This document shows positions 9,201 to 15,070 of a stretch of 15,151 bases of DNA, piece by piece. A program made the position numbers and the translations under genes. Source of the DNA: Paludibacteraceae bacterium (GTDB lineage Bacteria > Bacteroidota > Bacteroidia > Bacteroidales > Paludibacteraceae). The first letter of the stretch is position 1; each line of letters starts with the position of its first letter. Location: NCBI GenBank assembly GCA_017550055.1, contig JAFYMM010000048.1, positions 1 to 15,151 of the forward strand, given 5' to 3'. Under the pieces are notes generated by a model. It did no database searches and was not told where the DNA came from. It saw only the letters and a list, made by a program, of their open reading frames with translations.

Positions 9201-9604
9201 TTAGAATATGCATTTACTTCATGCACAAACAAATTTTGCTTAGAGTTGTAAGTCCATTTTATTGGACCTTGCGCATAAAATAGTATATAATCACCTGAAT
9301 TAAACACCCCATCACTACCCTTCTCTATGTGTATGCTCAACTGTGGGAGGTCATCAATATATGGAGCTGAAAAAGACTCTGCCAATTGTGCTCCACCATA
9401 ACCAAAGATAGAGACATTTGCTGGATTTTTCAATCCCATATCGACCAATTGTTCGTAGGTTATTTTATGAATACCTGTTTGTTCTACTTGTATTTTATAC
9501 CAATCACCACTGCTTAATATTGATGTTTCGGCATAACGATTCGATTGTGCTACAAGTTGCAACACAACCAAAACAAATACAAAAAACAACGATATTCTCT
9601 TCAT
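6185..9604 (-). CDS. porU: type IX secretion system sortase PorU (gingipain-like C25 peptidase)
   Basis: PorU is the cell-surface cysteine protease and transpeptidase of T9SS. It removes the C-terminal domain of secreted proteins and joins the new end to anionic LPS. The 1139-residue length is close to the Porphyromonas protein. The signal peptide is residues 1-19. The C25 catalytic domain occupies roughly 390-780, with the catalytic dyad at His640 (in YMGHSGYNNW) and Cys673 (in TMSCSFSRFD). These are 33 residues apart, the same spacing as His657/Cys690 that I recall for P. gingivalis PorU. An Ig-like region follows. The tail is itself a T9SS type-A C-terminal domain (about 1035-1139) with YPNP at 1049-1052 and a basic KxxKIFVYKQ end. 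The gene starts 6 bp after the upstream hydrolase gene, so the two form an operon. There is no Shine-Dalgarno ahead of its ATG. Confidence 0.95.
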   Translation of the reverse strand: MKRISLFFVFVLVVLQLVAQSNRYAETSILSSGDWYKIQVEQTGIHKITYEQLVDMGLKNPANVSIFGYGGAQLAESFSAPYIDDLPQLSIHIEKGSDGVFNSGDYILFYAQGPIKWTYNSKQNLFVHEVNAYSNYGYYFITSDYPTQKIIGEARKSNSTVEEVTSFNDFYLYEKDEVNLLNSGRVYLCDVFNNSQLTRNYTVKIPNILLESSWLSLSAAHTAVAEANMGIYVNNKLLGTPAFAKKPSNGVVATGINVKYEFVPTDSNSINVKLTYSMASATAYLDYFTLNIKRKLQKTTGESLAFRFLDNIGASDSYTYRLSNVTKNVQIWNVTDQQNVVKMPVTFSGNDLTFGDNKLELREYVAVDIKSDKFLQPKNLGKISNQNLHALGQADMVIIAHPDFVEAANRLAALHSEYDGLTTHIVVPEVVYNEFSSGTPDATAYRRFVKMFYDRAKEVGNAPKYLLLFGDGSFDNRQILTANTKDNIYRLLTYQAKESFDDIKSYVTDDYFGLLDDSDGANLLINSLDVAVGRIPSYTVEQANGVVDKLERYLKNEDFGVWKNQAVFMADDGDDNVHVEGADSACSVFERLNPDVLTRKLYLDSYTQEVTAVGEFYPTLKKEFFDYINNGVLLVNYMGHSGYNNWTNEQILSVADIDLMYNQRLPLFITMSCSFSRFDDFKVSGGEAMMLNGKGGALALISAARTVYAQPNLSLNVELNKLLLATNNETGRINTIGEAYRLAKNKRAYNNDSNRLPFILLGDPAIRLAVPQTHSASIDSINGRDVTSAVDTVGALGRVVLGGSICSLGDSVVDKTFNGYVHVTIFDKEEKIKTLCNDFKESDKDKNSKPFVYTYRANPLYVGQVEVVDGRFKVEFIVPKDIKYNFGAGRIVMYAVDEQQGFEANGHTSNIIIGGEARDAVIETDGPELKIYLNTPYFKNGDEVDANPLFVAELQDLSGINTIGFGIGHDIILKLDDDIKQEYVLNNYYKSDLGSYTSGVVTYQLSDLAPGKHKLFFRAWDLQNNSVSAELEFEVVKDLKMSIHDMYVYPNPVRDIANIVIEHDKPLAPIDVYMYVYDLSGHLIHQENMNLVTDASSKINLNWSVNSFVSDGLYYVKAVLVDDKKRKTIKSTKIFVYKQ

Positions 9605-9610
9605 ATAAAA

Positions 9611-10225
9611 CTATTTCACTAAAAAATCAAACATAAGTTTATCTTCAATATAGCCAGTCAATCGGTCATTGATTGCAACTGGCGAAACGCCTGCTGGAGT
9701 GCCAGTGAAGATTAAGTCGCCTATTTTGAGTGTGAAGAACTGACTGATATAAGCTATCAATTCATTAACGGAAAACAACATATCTTTAGTATGTCCCTGT
9801 TGCTGAATTTGACCATTTTTTTGCAAAGAAAAATGTATATCCTGAATATCAGACAATTCGTCTAATGAAATAAAGTCACTAACTACTGCCGAATTATCAA
9901 ATGCTTTTGATATTTCCCATGGTGCACCGAGTTGTTTGCATTGGTTTTGCAAATCTCGTGCTGTAAAATCTACACCAAGAGCAACTTCGGAATAGTAGCG
10001 ATTTGCGAAACGTGGGGCTATGTTGCGACCGAGACGATTGATGCGCACAACGAGTTCTACTTCATGCTCGATTTGATTAGAAAATCGTGGTATGAAAAAT
10101 GGACGATTCTCGCGCAATAGTGCCGAATCGGGCTTCATAAATATGGTTGGTTGTTGTGGTCGCTCATCACGATTCATCTCAAGGTTGTGCTTTGGATAGT
10201 TCCAACCTACGCAAATTATTTTCAT
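9611..10225 (-). CDS. fumarylacetoacetate hydrolase family protein (YcgM/FAHD1-like)
   Basis: This is a small cytoplasmic enzyme of the FAH fold, predicted to bind Mg2+ or Mn2+ and act on 2-oxo acids. The metal site is Glu55 and Glu57 (HEVELVV) with Asp86 (GVDFTARD). Lys107 lies in PWEISKAFDNS, and TGTPAG (174-179) closes the active site. The HEVEL, FTARDLQ and PWEISKAFDNS blocks are closest to E. coli YcgM and human FAHD1, for which acylpyruvate hydrolysis, oxaloacetate decarboxylation and oxaloacetate tautomerisation have been described. The exact reaction is not decided by sequence. I chose the ATG at 10225 (204 residues) because MKIICVGWNY is the normal family start. A GTG at 10255 would add ten residues and would fall inside a hairpin. 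It precedes porU by 6 bp, which makes a porU operon likely even though the functions are unrelated. Confidence 0.88.
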   Translation of the reverse strand: MKIICVGWNYPKHNLEMNRDERPQQPTIFMKPDSALLRENRPFFIPRFSNQIEHEVELVVRINRLGRNIAPRFANRYYSEVALGVDFTARDLQNQCKQLGAPWEISKAFDNSAVVSDFISLDELSDIQDIHFSLQKNGQIQQQGHTKDMLFSVNELIAYISQFFTLKIGDLIFTGTPAGVSPVAINDRLTGYIEDKLMFDFLVK

Positions 10226-10249
10226 TTTATGATATTTTTCTTTTAAAAT

Positions 10250-10266
10250 AACCACTCTGAGTGGTT
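10250..10266 (-). other. RNA hairpin upstream of the hydrolase gene
   Basis: A 7-bp stem (10250-10256 with 10260-10266, AACCACT/AGTGGTT) closes a 3-nt loop. On the minus strand it is followed by ATTTTAAAAG, a poor U-tract. It could be a weak deaD terminator or a leader structure about 25 nt ahead of the hydrolase ATG. Confidence 0.5.
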
Positions 10267-10289
10267 GTCAAAATATGTCTGTTTTCTTC

Positions 10290-10308
10290 GGTGCAGTTTG
10301 CTTGCACC
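10290..10308 (-). other. second RNA hairpin in the deaD-hydrolase gap
   Basis: A 6-bp GC-containing stem (GGTGCA at 10290-10295 with TGCACC at 10303-10308) closes a 7-nt loop. There is no U-tract after it in either direction, so it is not a simple terminator. Confidence 0.45.
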
Positions 10309-10331
10309 TTGCTTGAGGGTTAGGTGTGGGA

Positions 10332-10352
10332 ATACCCATTGTAAGTGGGTAT
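10332..10352 (-). other. RNA hairpin just after the deaD stop
   Basis: A 7-bp stem (ATACCCA at 10332-10338 with TGGGTAT at 10346-10352) closes a 7-nt loop. It starts 3 nt after the deaD stop codon, so it would be the 3'-most fold of a deaD message ending here. No U-tract follows. With the two hairpins above it fills most of the intergenic gap. Confidence 0.45.
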
Positions 10353-10355
10353 GAA

Positions 10356-12185
10356 TTACCTTCTGCGACGCCAAGGTTTGTCAGGATTTTCGGCTGACTC
10401 TTTGCTACGATTGTCTCTTCTGTCTCCCCTATCACGACGGTCGCGACGGTCATCTCGCTCGTTACGCTCGTTGCGGTCATTTCTACGCTCACGACCACGA
10501 CGCTCGTCATTATCGCGACGACGTTCACGCTCACGATTGCGTACCGATTTTTCGCTTTGTGCTTTAGGGGCTTTGCTTACCACCTCACGTGGCTCGGCTA
10601 TTGCCAATGGCTCGCCTGCATCCTCAAATGCTTGTCGCACTTTATCGGCTTGGTCGGCATATACATCGAAGAATGTGAATTTATTGGTTATTTCGATATC
10701 GCCAATGATGATAGATTTGTCTTGTGTTACGTCGTTTATCACTCCAAGCACCGAACGAGGTGTTGCATTCTGTTTTGTACCATAGAGCATTTTGAAACGT
10801 ACTTTTTGTCCTCGTTTCGATTTTCCTTCTCCTTTGTCTTTGCCTTTTTTGCCCTCTTTCACATCTACGTTGATATCTTCGGCATCTTTGTAATACTCGG
10901 CAAAACGATTGAATTCGAGCGACACAAAGCGCGAAATTATCTCCTCTTTGCTCAAATAAGCCAACTTCGCAGATATTTGTGGCATAAATACGTCTATTTC
11001 TTCATTGCTTACCTCCACGCGCTCCATTTTGTCGATGAGGTGGAAAAGCTGACGCTTGCACACATCCATACCATTTGGCACTGGCATGTGTTTGAATTCT
11101 TTCTTAATTATTCGTTCTATCTCACGCAAACGACGACCTTCGCGAGTATGCACAATCACGCACGATACCCCCTTCTTGCCTGCACGACCTGTACGACCCG
11201 AACGGTGAGTATATACCTCTACGTCGTCAGGCAAATTATAGTTGATTACGTGTGTCAAATCGCTAACATCCAATCCACGAGCCGCCACATCGGTTGCTAC
11301 CAACACTTGCAAATTCTTGATACGGAATTTGTTCATCACCGTGTCGCGTTGGGCTTGACTAAGGTCGCCATGCAAAGCATCTGCGTTATAGCCATCTTTC
11401 ATCAATTTTTCGGCTACATCCTTAGTCTCTTGGCGTGTACGACAGAATACGATACCATATATATCTGGATTCATATCGACTATACGTTTCAATGCAAGAT
11501 AACGATGGTCGGCACGCACCATATAATATATATGTTCGACATTATCAGAACCAGCATTACGTGTGCCTATCGAAATTTCAGCAGCATCGTGCATATATTG
11601 ACGCGATATTTTGGCTATTTCGCTAGGCATTGTCGCTGAGAATAAGAGTGTTCTACGTGTTTCTGGCACATCTTTCAATATGGTTTCTATGTCTTCTTGG
11701 AAACCCATATTGAGCATCTCATCGGCTTCGTCGAGAACAAGGAAACGCACCTCCGACAAATCCACTTTACCACGATTTATGAGGTCAATCAATCGACCCG
11801 GAGTTGCCACAAGCACTTGTGGTTGAACGTCCAACTGCTTATATTGCACCACGATGCTCTCACCACCATACACAGGCACTACCTTCACGCCTCGCATTTT
11901 AGATGCAAAATTCTTTATGTCATTTGCTATCTGAATGCACAATTCACGCGTAGGAGCAAGCACGAGCGATTGTATTTTTCGTTGCTCTACGTTCACCATA
12001 TTTAATATAGGCAAACCAAATGCTGCTGTTTTGCCCGTACCTGTTTGTGCCAACGCCACAAGGTCGTTCTCGTGTGTCAACATATATGGTATAACTTGCT
12101 CTTGCACTGGCATTGGACTAACAAAACCCAATTCGGCAACAGCATCTAAAATCTCTTGACGTAAGCCTAATTCTTGAAATGTCAT
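10356..12185 (-). CDS. deaD: DEAD-box ATP-dependent RNA helicase (DeaD/DbpA type)
   Basis: A cytoplasmic RNA helicase likely to act in ribosome assembly and RNA unfolding, often important in the cold. The order of parts is: Q motif around residues 3-29 (FQELGL to PVQEQ), motif I AQTGTGKT at 46-53, PTREL at 78-82, TPGR at 128-131, DEAD at 152-155, SAT at 183-185, ARGLD at 302-306 and HRSGRTGRAG at 327-336. A dimerisation and linker region follows, with a lysine-rich segment at 444-461. Next is a DbpA-type RNA-binding domain (about 464-535) and a tail (about 540-609) made almost entirely of Arg, Asp, Glu and Asn. The DbpA domain suggests rRNA binding; the tail is discussed as a finding. Its ATG overlaps the stop of the upstream transglycosylase gene by 4 bp (ATGA), which implies translational coupling. 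DeaD and CshA are alternative names for such proteins. Confidence 0.93.
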   Translation of the reverse strand: MTFQELGLRQEILDAVAELGFVSPMPVQEQVIPYMLTHENDLVALAQTGTGKTAAFGLPILNMVNVEQRKIQSLVLAPTRELCIQIANDIKNFASKMRGVKVVPVYGGESIVVQYKQLDVQPQVLVATPGRLIDLINRGKVDLSEVRFLVLDEADEMLNMGFQEDIETILKDVPETRRTLLFSATMPSEIAKISRQYMHDAAEISIGTRNAGSDNVEHIYYMVRADHRYLALKRIVDMNPDIYGIVFCRTRQETKDVAEKLMKDGYNADALHGDLSQAQRDTVMNKFRIKNLQVLVATDVAARGLDVSDLTHVINYNLPDDVEVYTHRSGRTGRAGKKGVSCVIVHTREGRRLREIERIIKKEFKHMPVPNGMDVCKRQLFHLIDKMERVEVSNEEIDVFMPQISAKLAYLSKEEIISRFVSLEFNRFAEYYKDAEDINVDVKEGKKGKDKGEGKSKRGQKVRFKMLYGTKQNATPRSVLGVINDVTQDKSIIIGDIEITNKFTFFDVYADQADKVRQAFEDAGEPLAIAEPREVVSKAPKAQSEKSVRNRERERRRDNDERRGRERRNDRNERNERDDRRDRRDRGDRRDNRSKESAENPDKPWRRRR

Positions 12186-12853
12186 ATATTACAATAAAAA
12201 TAATATTTCTCAAACACCTTTCTCACATATTGCACTGTATATCTACCCCTAAAGAATCCATGTTTACACACTTCATCGTTATAGTATTTCGACTCTTGCA
12301 GTGCCAACAACCACTTCTCTACATTACCTACCCACACATGCGGGTCATAGCCATGCTTCTCAGCCAATGCCATTGCATCGCGCACATGCCCCGGCCCTGC
12401 ATTATATCCTGCCAACACAAATTTTATTCGCTCATCTCTATCCTCAATCTCTCCAAATCGTCGCTCCAAAAATTTCAAATACTCCACCCCTGCTTTTATA
12501 TTTTTCTTAGGGTCTTTCAATTCTTCTTCTTCCTCTAATCCAAAGCGTCGAGCTGTGCGAGGCATAAACTGCATCAAGCCCCTTGCCCCCTGCGAAGAGA
12601 CTGCATGTATATTGAAACGTGACTCATTCCACACTATCGCCGCCATCATACGCCAATCCCAACCCAATCGTCGTACTCCTTTTTTTATTATCTCATCATA
12701 CTCCGAAATTGGACTAACGCAATATTCTTCCAAATAGTCATCAACCGAATCACGCAACACAAACCCGTTATTACTAATCGCCACATTGCAACACAGCAAT
12801 ATAACAACAAACACACAACGAATTATTATGTTCTTATGTTCTCTTGTCCTCAA
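12182..12853 (-). CDS. lytic transglycosylase, SLT (goose-lysozyme-like) domain, exported
   Basis: The product cleaves the MurNAc-GlcNAc bond of peptidoglycan to form 1,6-anhydro ends, acting in the periplasm. The 223-residue protein has a basic start (MRTREHK), a hydrophobic signal or anchor at about 9-26, and an SLT domain at about 48-185. The catalytic Glu77 is in VWNESRF. GARGLMQFMP (89-98) and LAGYNAGPGHV (147-157) are the usual SLT motifs. It resembles the catalytic half of MltF but lacks the solute-binding half. Cysteines 21 and 22 do not form a clear lipobox. There is no in-frame ATG before the SLT domain; the best start is the TTG at 12853, with a GTG at 12814 as a poorer choice because it would cut into the signal. 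It shares ATGA with deaD and follows tyrS by 123 bp. Confidence 0.85.
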   Translation of the reverse strand: MRTREHKNIIIRCVFVVILLCCNVAISNNGFVLRDSVDDYLEEYCVSPISEYDEIIKKGVRRLGWDWRMMAAIVWNESRFNIHAVSSQGARGLMQFMPRTARRFGLEEEEELKDPKKNIKAGVEYLKFLERRFGEIEDRDERIKFVLAGYNAGPGHVRDAMALAEKHGYDPHVWVGNVEKWLLALQESKYYNDEVCKHGFFRGRYTVQYVRKVFEKYYFYCNI

Positions 12854-12906
12854 AAAAAATATTATAAGCTTTTCTATATATGTGATATACTCATTTTCCC
12901 CCTTTT

Positions 12907-12926
12907 GTCCCCTATTTTAGAGGGAC
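12907..12926 (-). other. hairpin between tyrS and the transglycosylase gene
   Basis: In minus-strand RNA a 6-bp stem with one G-U pair (12907-12912 with 12921-12926) closes an 8-nt loop. The plus-strand copy has a C-A mismatch at the same place, so the fold fits the minus transcript better. No U-tract follows (AAAAGGGGG), so it may be only a partial tyrS terminator or a leader structure. Confidence 0.35.
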
Positions 12927-12944
12927 AGAGGGAATTAAAATCCA

Positions 12945-12979
12945 TTGATTATAGTCCGTAGTCTGTCGACCGTTGACTA
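12945..12979. repeat. five degenerate 7-bp repeats overlapping the tyrS stop
   Basis: Successive heptamers are TTGATTA, TAGTCCG, TAGTCTG, TCGACCG and TTGACTA, in strict 7-bp register. The last one includes the TAG stop codon of tyrS on the minus strand (12977-12979). The units are related to the heptads at 1-14. The rest of the 12854-12976 gap holds the hairpin at 12907-12926 and a poorly defined promoter region for the transglycosylase gene. Confidence 0.6.
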
Positions 12980-14269
12980 CTTAACTCTAATCAAGAAATA
13001 ATTTTTCTTACCTTTTTGCACCAACAAATATTTGTCGTTGAGCAAAGCATCTACGCCAATCACTTGGTCTGGAGCAGTCAATTTCTCTTTATTCACACTC
13101 ACACCGCCTGCTTGAATTGTTTTACGAGCCTCACCTTTCGATGGGAACACTTGTGTCAACTCTGCCAACAATGTCAATGGTTGCACACCAGCCTCCAATG
13201 CCGAGCGTTCGATTTCGAATTGTGGAACACCCTCAAACACAGCCAACAATGTATCTTCATCCAAATTACGCAACGCATCTGCAGTAGCATTACCAAACAA
13301 TATGTTCGATGCTTCAACTGCTGCGTTATAATCATCTTCCGAGTGCACCATGATTGTAACATCCTTAGCCAAACGTTGTTGCAACAAACGCTTATGTGGA
13401 GCTTCGCGGTGTTCTGCAATCAATGCCTCACACTCCTCGCGAGTGATATTTGTGAAGATTTTGATATATTTCTCTGCATCATTATCTGCCACATTCAACC
13501 AGAATTGGTAGAATTTATAAGATGAAGTATAGCGTTTGTCCAACCAGATATTACCACTTTCTGTTTTACCGAATTTGCCACCATCTGCCTTAGTAATCAA
13601 CGGACAAGTCAATGCAAACGCATCACCACCACCCATACGGCGAATCAATTCAGTACCTGTAGTGATATTACCCCATTGGTCCGAACCGCCCATTTGCAAC
13701 TTACAATTTTTGTTCTTGTTCAAATATACATAGTCGTAACCTTGCAAAAGTTGGTAAGTAAACTCTGTGAACGACATACCAGCATTGAATTCGCCATTCA
13801 AACGTTTTTTCACCGAGTCTTTCGCCATCATATAGTTCACCGTAATCAATTTACCCACATTACGCGCAAAATCCAAGAACGTAAACTCTTTCATCCAATC
13901 GTAGTTATTCACCAATTCAGCAGCATTTTCAGCGTCAGAATGGAAATCCAAAAATTTCTCCAACTGAGCCTTGATAGCCTCTTGATTATGACGCAAAGTA
14001 GCCTCATCCAACAAATTACGCTCTGCCGATTTACCCGAAGGGTCGCCAATCATACCCGTAGCACCACCCACCAACGCAATAGGCTTATGACCACAACGTT
14101 GAAAGTGACGCAACATCATCACACCACACAAGTGTCCAATATGCAACGAATCTGCCGTAGGGTCAATACCCAAATAAGCAGTTGTCATCTCTTTATTCAA
14201 TTGTTCCTCAGTGCCAGGCATCATATCCTGCACCATACCTCTCCATGTAAGTTCTTCTACAAAGTTCAT
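12977..14269 (-). CDS. tyrS: tyrosyl-tRNA synthetase
   Basis: TyrS is a class I aminoacyl-tRNA synthetase that charges tRNA-Tyr in the cytoplasm. The 430-residue product matches the bacterial type (about 420-430). The HIGH motif is HIGH at 43-46, preceded by GIDPTADSL. The KMSKS-type loop is KFGKT at 232-236, the form usual in bacterial TyrS. The tyrosine-binding GSDQWGN block is at 195-201. A C-terminal S4 RNA-binding domain (about 360-430) contains EARKTIQAGGVSVN. The ATG at 14269 gives the expected start with a short helix before the Rossmann fold. Transcription probably begins near 14392 from the promoter at 14399-14430, leaving an unusually long leader of about 120 nt that contains a heptad repeat. 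The stop codon lies within another heptad array. Confidence 0.97.
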   Translation of the reverse strand: MNFVEELTWRGMVQDMMPGTEEQLNKEMTTAYLGIDPTADSLHIGHLCGVMMLRHFQRCGHKPIALVGGATGMIGDPSGKSAERNLLDEATLRHNQEAIKAQLEKFLDFHSDAENAAELVNNYDWMKEFTFLDFARNVGKLITVNYMMAKDSVKKRLNGEFNAGMSFTEFTYQLLQGYDYVYLNKNKNCKLQMGGSDQWGNITTGTELIRRMGGGDAFALTCPLITKADGGKFGKTESGNIWLDKRYTSSYKFYQFWLNVADNDAEKYIKIFTNITREECEALIAEHREAPHKRLLQQRLAKDVTIMVHSEDDYNAAVEASNILFGNATADALRNLDEDTLLAVFEGVPQFEIERSALEAGVQPLTLLAELTQVFPSKGEARKTIQAGGVSVNKEKLTAPDQVIGVDALLNDKYLLVQKGKKNYFLIRVK

Positions 14270-14354
14270 ATTATATATTCAATTTTAAGATTATTAATTC
14301 AACTAATATCGTCTCCTTTACATCAGTAAACAAAACTAATAGACAAAACAACGC

Positions 14355-14382
14355 ATTCCTAATTCCTCATTCCCAATTCCAC
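14355..14382. repeat. four degenerate 7-bp repeats in the tyrS leader
   Basis: ATTCCTA, ATTCCTC, ATTCCCA and ATTCCAC follow each other without gaps, sharing ATTCC and varying at the last two places. In tyrS mRNA they read as purine-rich GGAAT units. They lie 16 bp downstream of the tyrS -7 box, so they are transcribed. The unit differs from the one at 1-14 and 12945-12979 but has the same period. Confidence 0.65.
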
Positions 14383-14398
14383 ATTTTAATCTAACTCG

Positions 14399-14430
14399 CA
14401 AAGTTACTAAAAATTTCTCATATATACAAC
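14399..14430 (-). promoter_or_regulatory. tyrS promoter
   Basis: On the minus strand TAACTTTG (14399-14406) is an exact -7 element. After a 20-bp spacer the -33 position (14427-14430) reads GTTG, three of four matches to TTTG. It lies between the lipoprotein terminator and tyrS. A TAGTTTTG at 14331-14338 is a second -7-like match but has no -33 partner. Confidence 0.65.
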
Positions 14431-14465
14431 ACCCCTGCAAAAATCACACAAAATTATAATCCCAC

Positions 14466-14497
14466 AAAAAAAATCGCACCTCAAAACTAAGGTGCGA
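14466..14497 (-). terminator. intrinsic terminator of the lipoprotein gene
   Basis: An 8-bp stem (TCGCACCT at 14474-14481 with AGGTGCGA at 14490-14497) closes an 8-nt loop and is followed on the minus strand by eight Ts (14473-14466). It starts 23 bp after the stop codon of the gene at 14521-14964. Confidence 0.92.
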
Positions 14498-14520
14498 CAA
14501 CAAAAAAATATTTGATAATA

Positions 14521-14964
14521 TTACTCCCAACCGAAATGTTCTTTCAAATGTTCATTAAAATAAATCATCCAATCTTGAGTATGCATTGAGCAATTTAAAA
14601 ACCACCCCATCTCATCATATAAATCACTATTTGGATGATAATATGTATAAACATTCTTATTATAAGTCACCTTCACACTATCAATGGATGATATAGTACG
14701 ATCATAAGCAAGTCCCCCTGGAAATATATGCATTCCAGGTGGATTAGAATACACAACAGTAGTAAAATAAACCGAATCGTTTTGTTTTAATTTATATTTC
14801 TTTACCTTTCTACCATCAAAAATCCTCAACGTGATGTCTTTATCCAATTCGTTGTAGAAATAAACATCATTTGCACACACACCCGGACCTAAATCTCCAT
14901 CTAAATCTACACAAGAAACCAAAGACACCAACACAACAATTAACAAATAATAAATCTTTTTCAT
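14521..14964 (-). CDS. small lipoprotein of unknown function
   Basis: I do not recognise this 147-residue protein. It has a clear SPII signal: MKK, a hydrophobic stretch at 4-17 and a LVSC lipobox with the lipidated Cys18. The acidic residues right after the cysteine (VDLDGDLG) resemble the export signal that sends Bacteroidota lipoproteins to the outer surface, although the match is inferred. The mature part is about 130 residues, rich in Tyr, Asn and Asp, with strand-like segments; Cys30 and Cys125 could form a disulfide. A late aromatic-rich part (QDWMIYFNEHLKEHFGW) is the most distinctive segment. It is a single-gene unit with its own promoters, a perfect AAGGAGG ribosome-binding site and a strong terminator. 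No domain family is claimed. Confidence 0.8.
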   Translation of the reverse strand: MKKIYYLLIVVLVSLVSCVDLDGDLGPGVCANDVYFYNELDKDITLRIFDGRKVKKYKLKQNDSVYFTTVVYSNPPGMHIFPGGLAYDRTISSIDSVKVTYNKNVYTYYHPNSDLYDEMGWFLNCSMHTQDWMIYFNEHLKEHFGWE

Positions 14965-14969
14965 AACAA

Positions 14970-14976
14970 CCTCCTT
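14970..14976 (-). promoter_or_regulatory. perfect Shine-Dalgarno of the lipoprotein gene
   Basis: On the minus strand AAGGAGG lies 5 nt before the ATG at 14964. None of the other genes in the window has a comparable site. It confirms the start codon. Confidence 0.85.
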
Positions 14977-14983
14977 ATTTTTA

Positions 14984-15014
14984 TAAAGTTAGTAAATCAC
15001 ACAAAATCCACAAA
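14984..15014 (-). promoter_or_regulatory. possible second promoter of the lipoprotein gene
   Basis: TTTG (15011-15014) and TAACTTTA (14984-14991) are 19 bp apart, with one mismatch at the last -7 base. Its start would be only a few bases before the Shine-Dalgarno, leaving a very short leader. Confidence 0.35.
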
Positions 15015-15038
15015 ACAACCACCCCTCAAATTACACCG

Positions 15039-15070
15039 CAAATATAACACATTTTCTCCAAACAAACAAA
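15039..15070 (-). promoter_or_regulatory. main promoter of the lipoprotein gene
   Basis: On the minus strand TTTG (15067-15070) is followed after 20 bp by TATATTTG (15039-15046), an exact consensus match. The predicted start near 15032 gives a leader of about 68 nt. The remaining sequence to the window end (15071-15151) shows no gene or other signal. Confidence 0.72.

Noticed and set aside
10268..10534. Open frame rich in Val/Thr on the minus strand over the deaD tail
   Set aside because: It is an alternate-frame reading of the repetitive Arg/Asp codons of the deaD tail. Its composition is an artefact and it lacks any start signal.
10557..11639. 360-codon open frame on the plus strand opposite deaD
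   Set aside because: It is antisense to the conserved helicase motifs. Composition is rich in Cys, Phe and His, with no domain, typical of a shadow frame.
13676..14329. 217-codon open frame on the plus strand opposite tyrS
   Set aside because: It lies antisense to the TyrS catalytic domain and shows no motif. A true overlapping gene is not supported.
14331..14338. TAGTTTTG (minus strand) as a second tyrS promoter
   Set aside because: It matches TAnnTTTG, but there is no -33 TTTG at a usable distance.
14270..14398. tyrS leader as a T-box or other riboswitch
   Set aside because: No T-box sequence (TGGNACCGCG-like) or specifier-loop pairing is visible, and T-boxes are not typical of this phylum. 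The leader holds mainly the heptads and AT-rich sequence.
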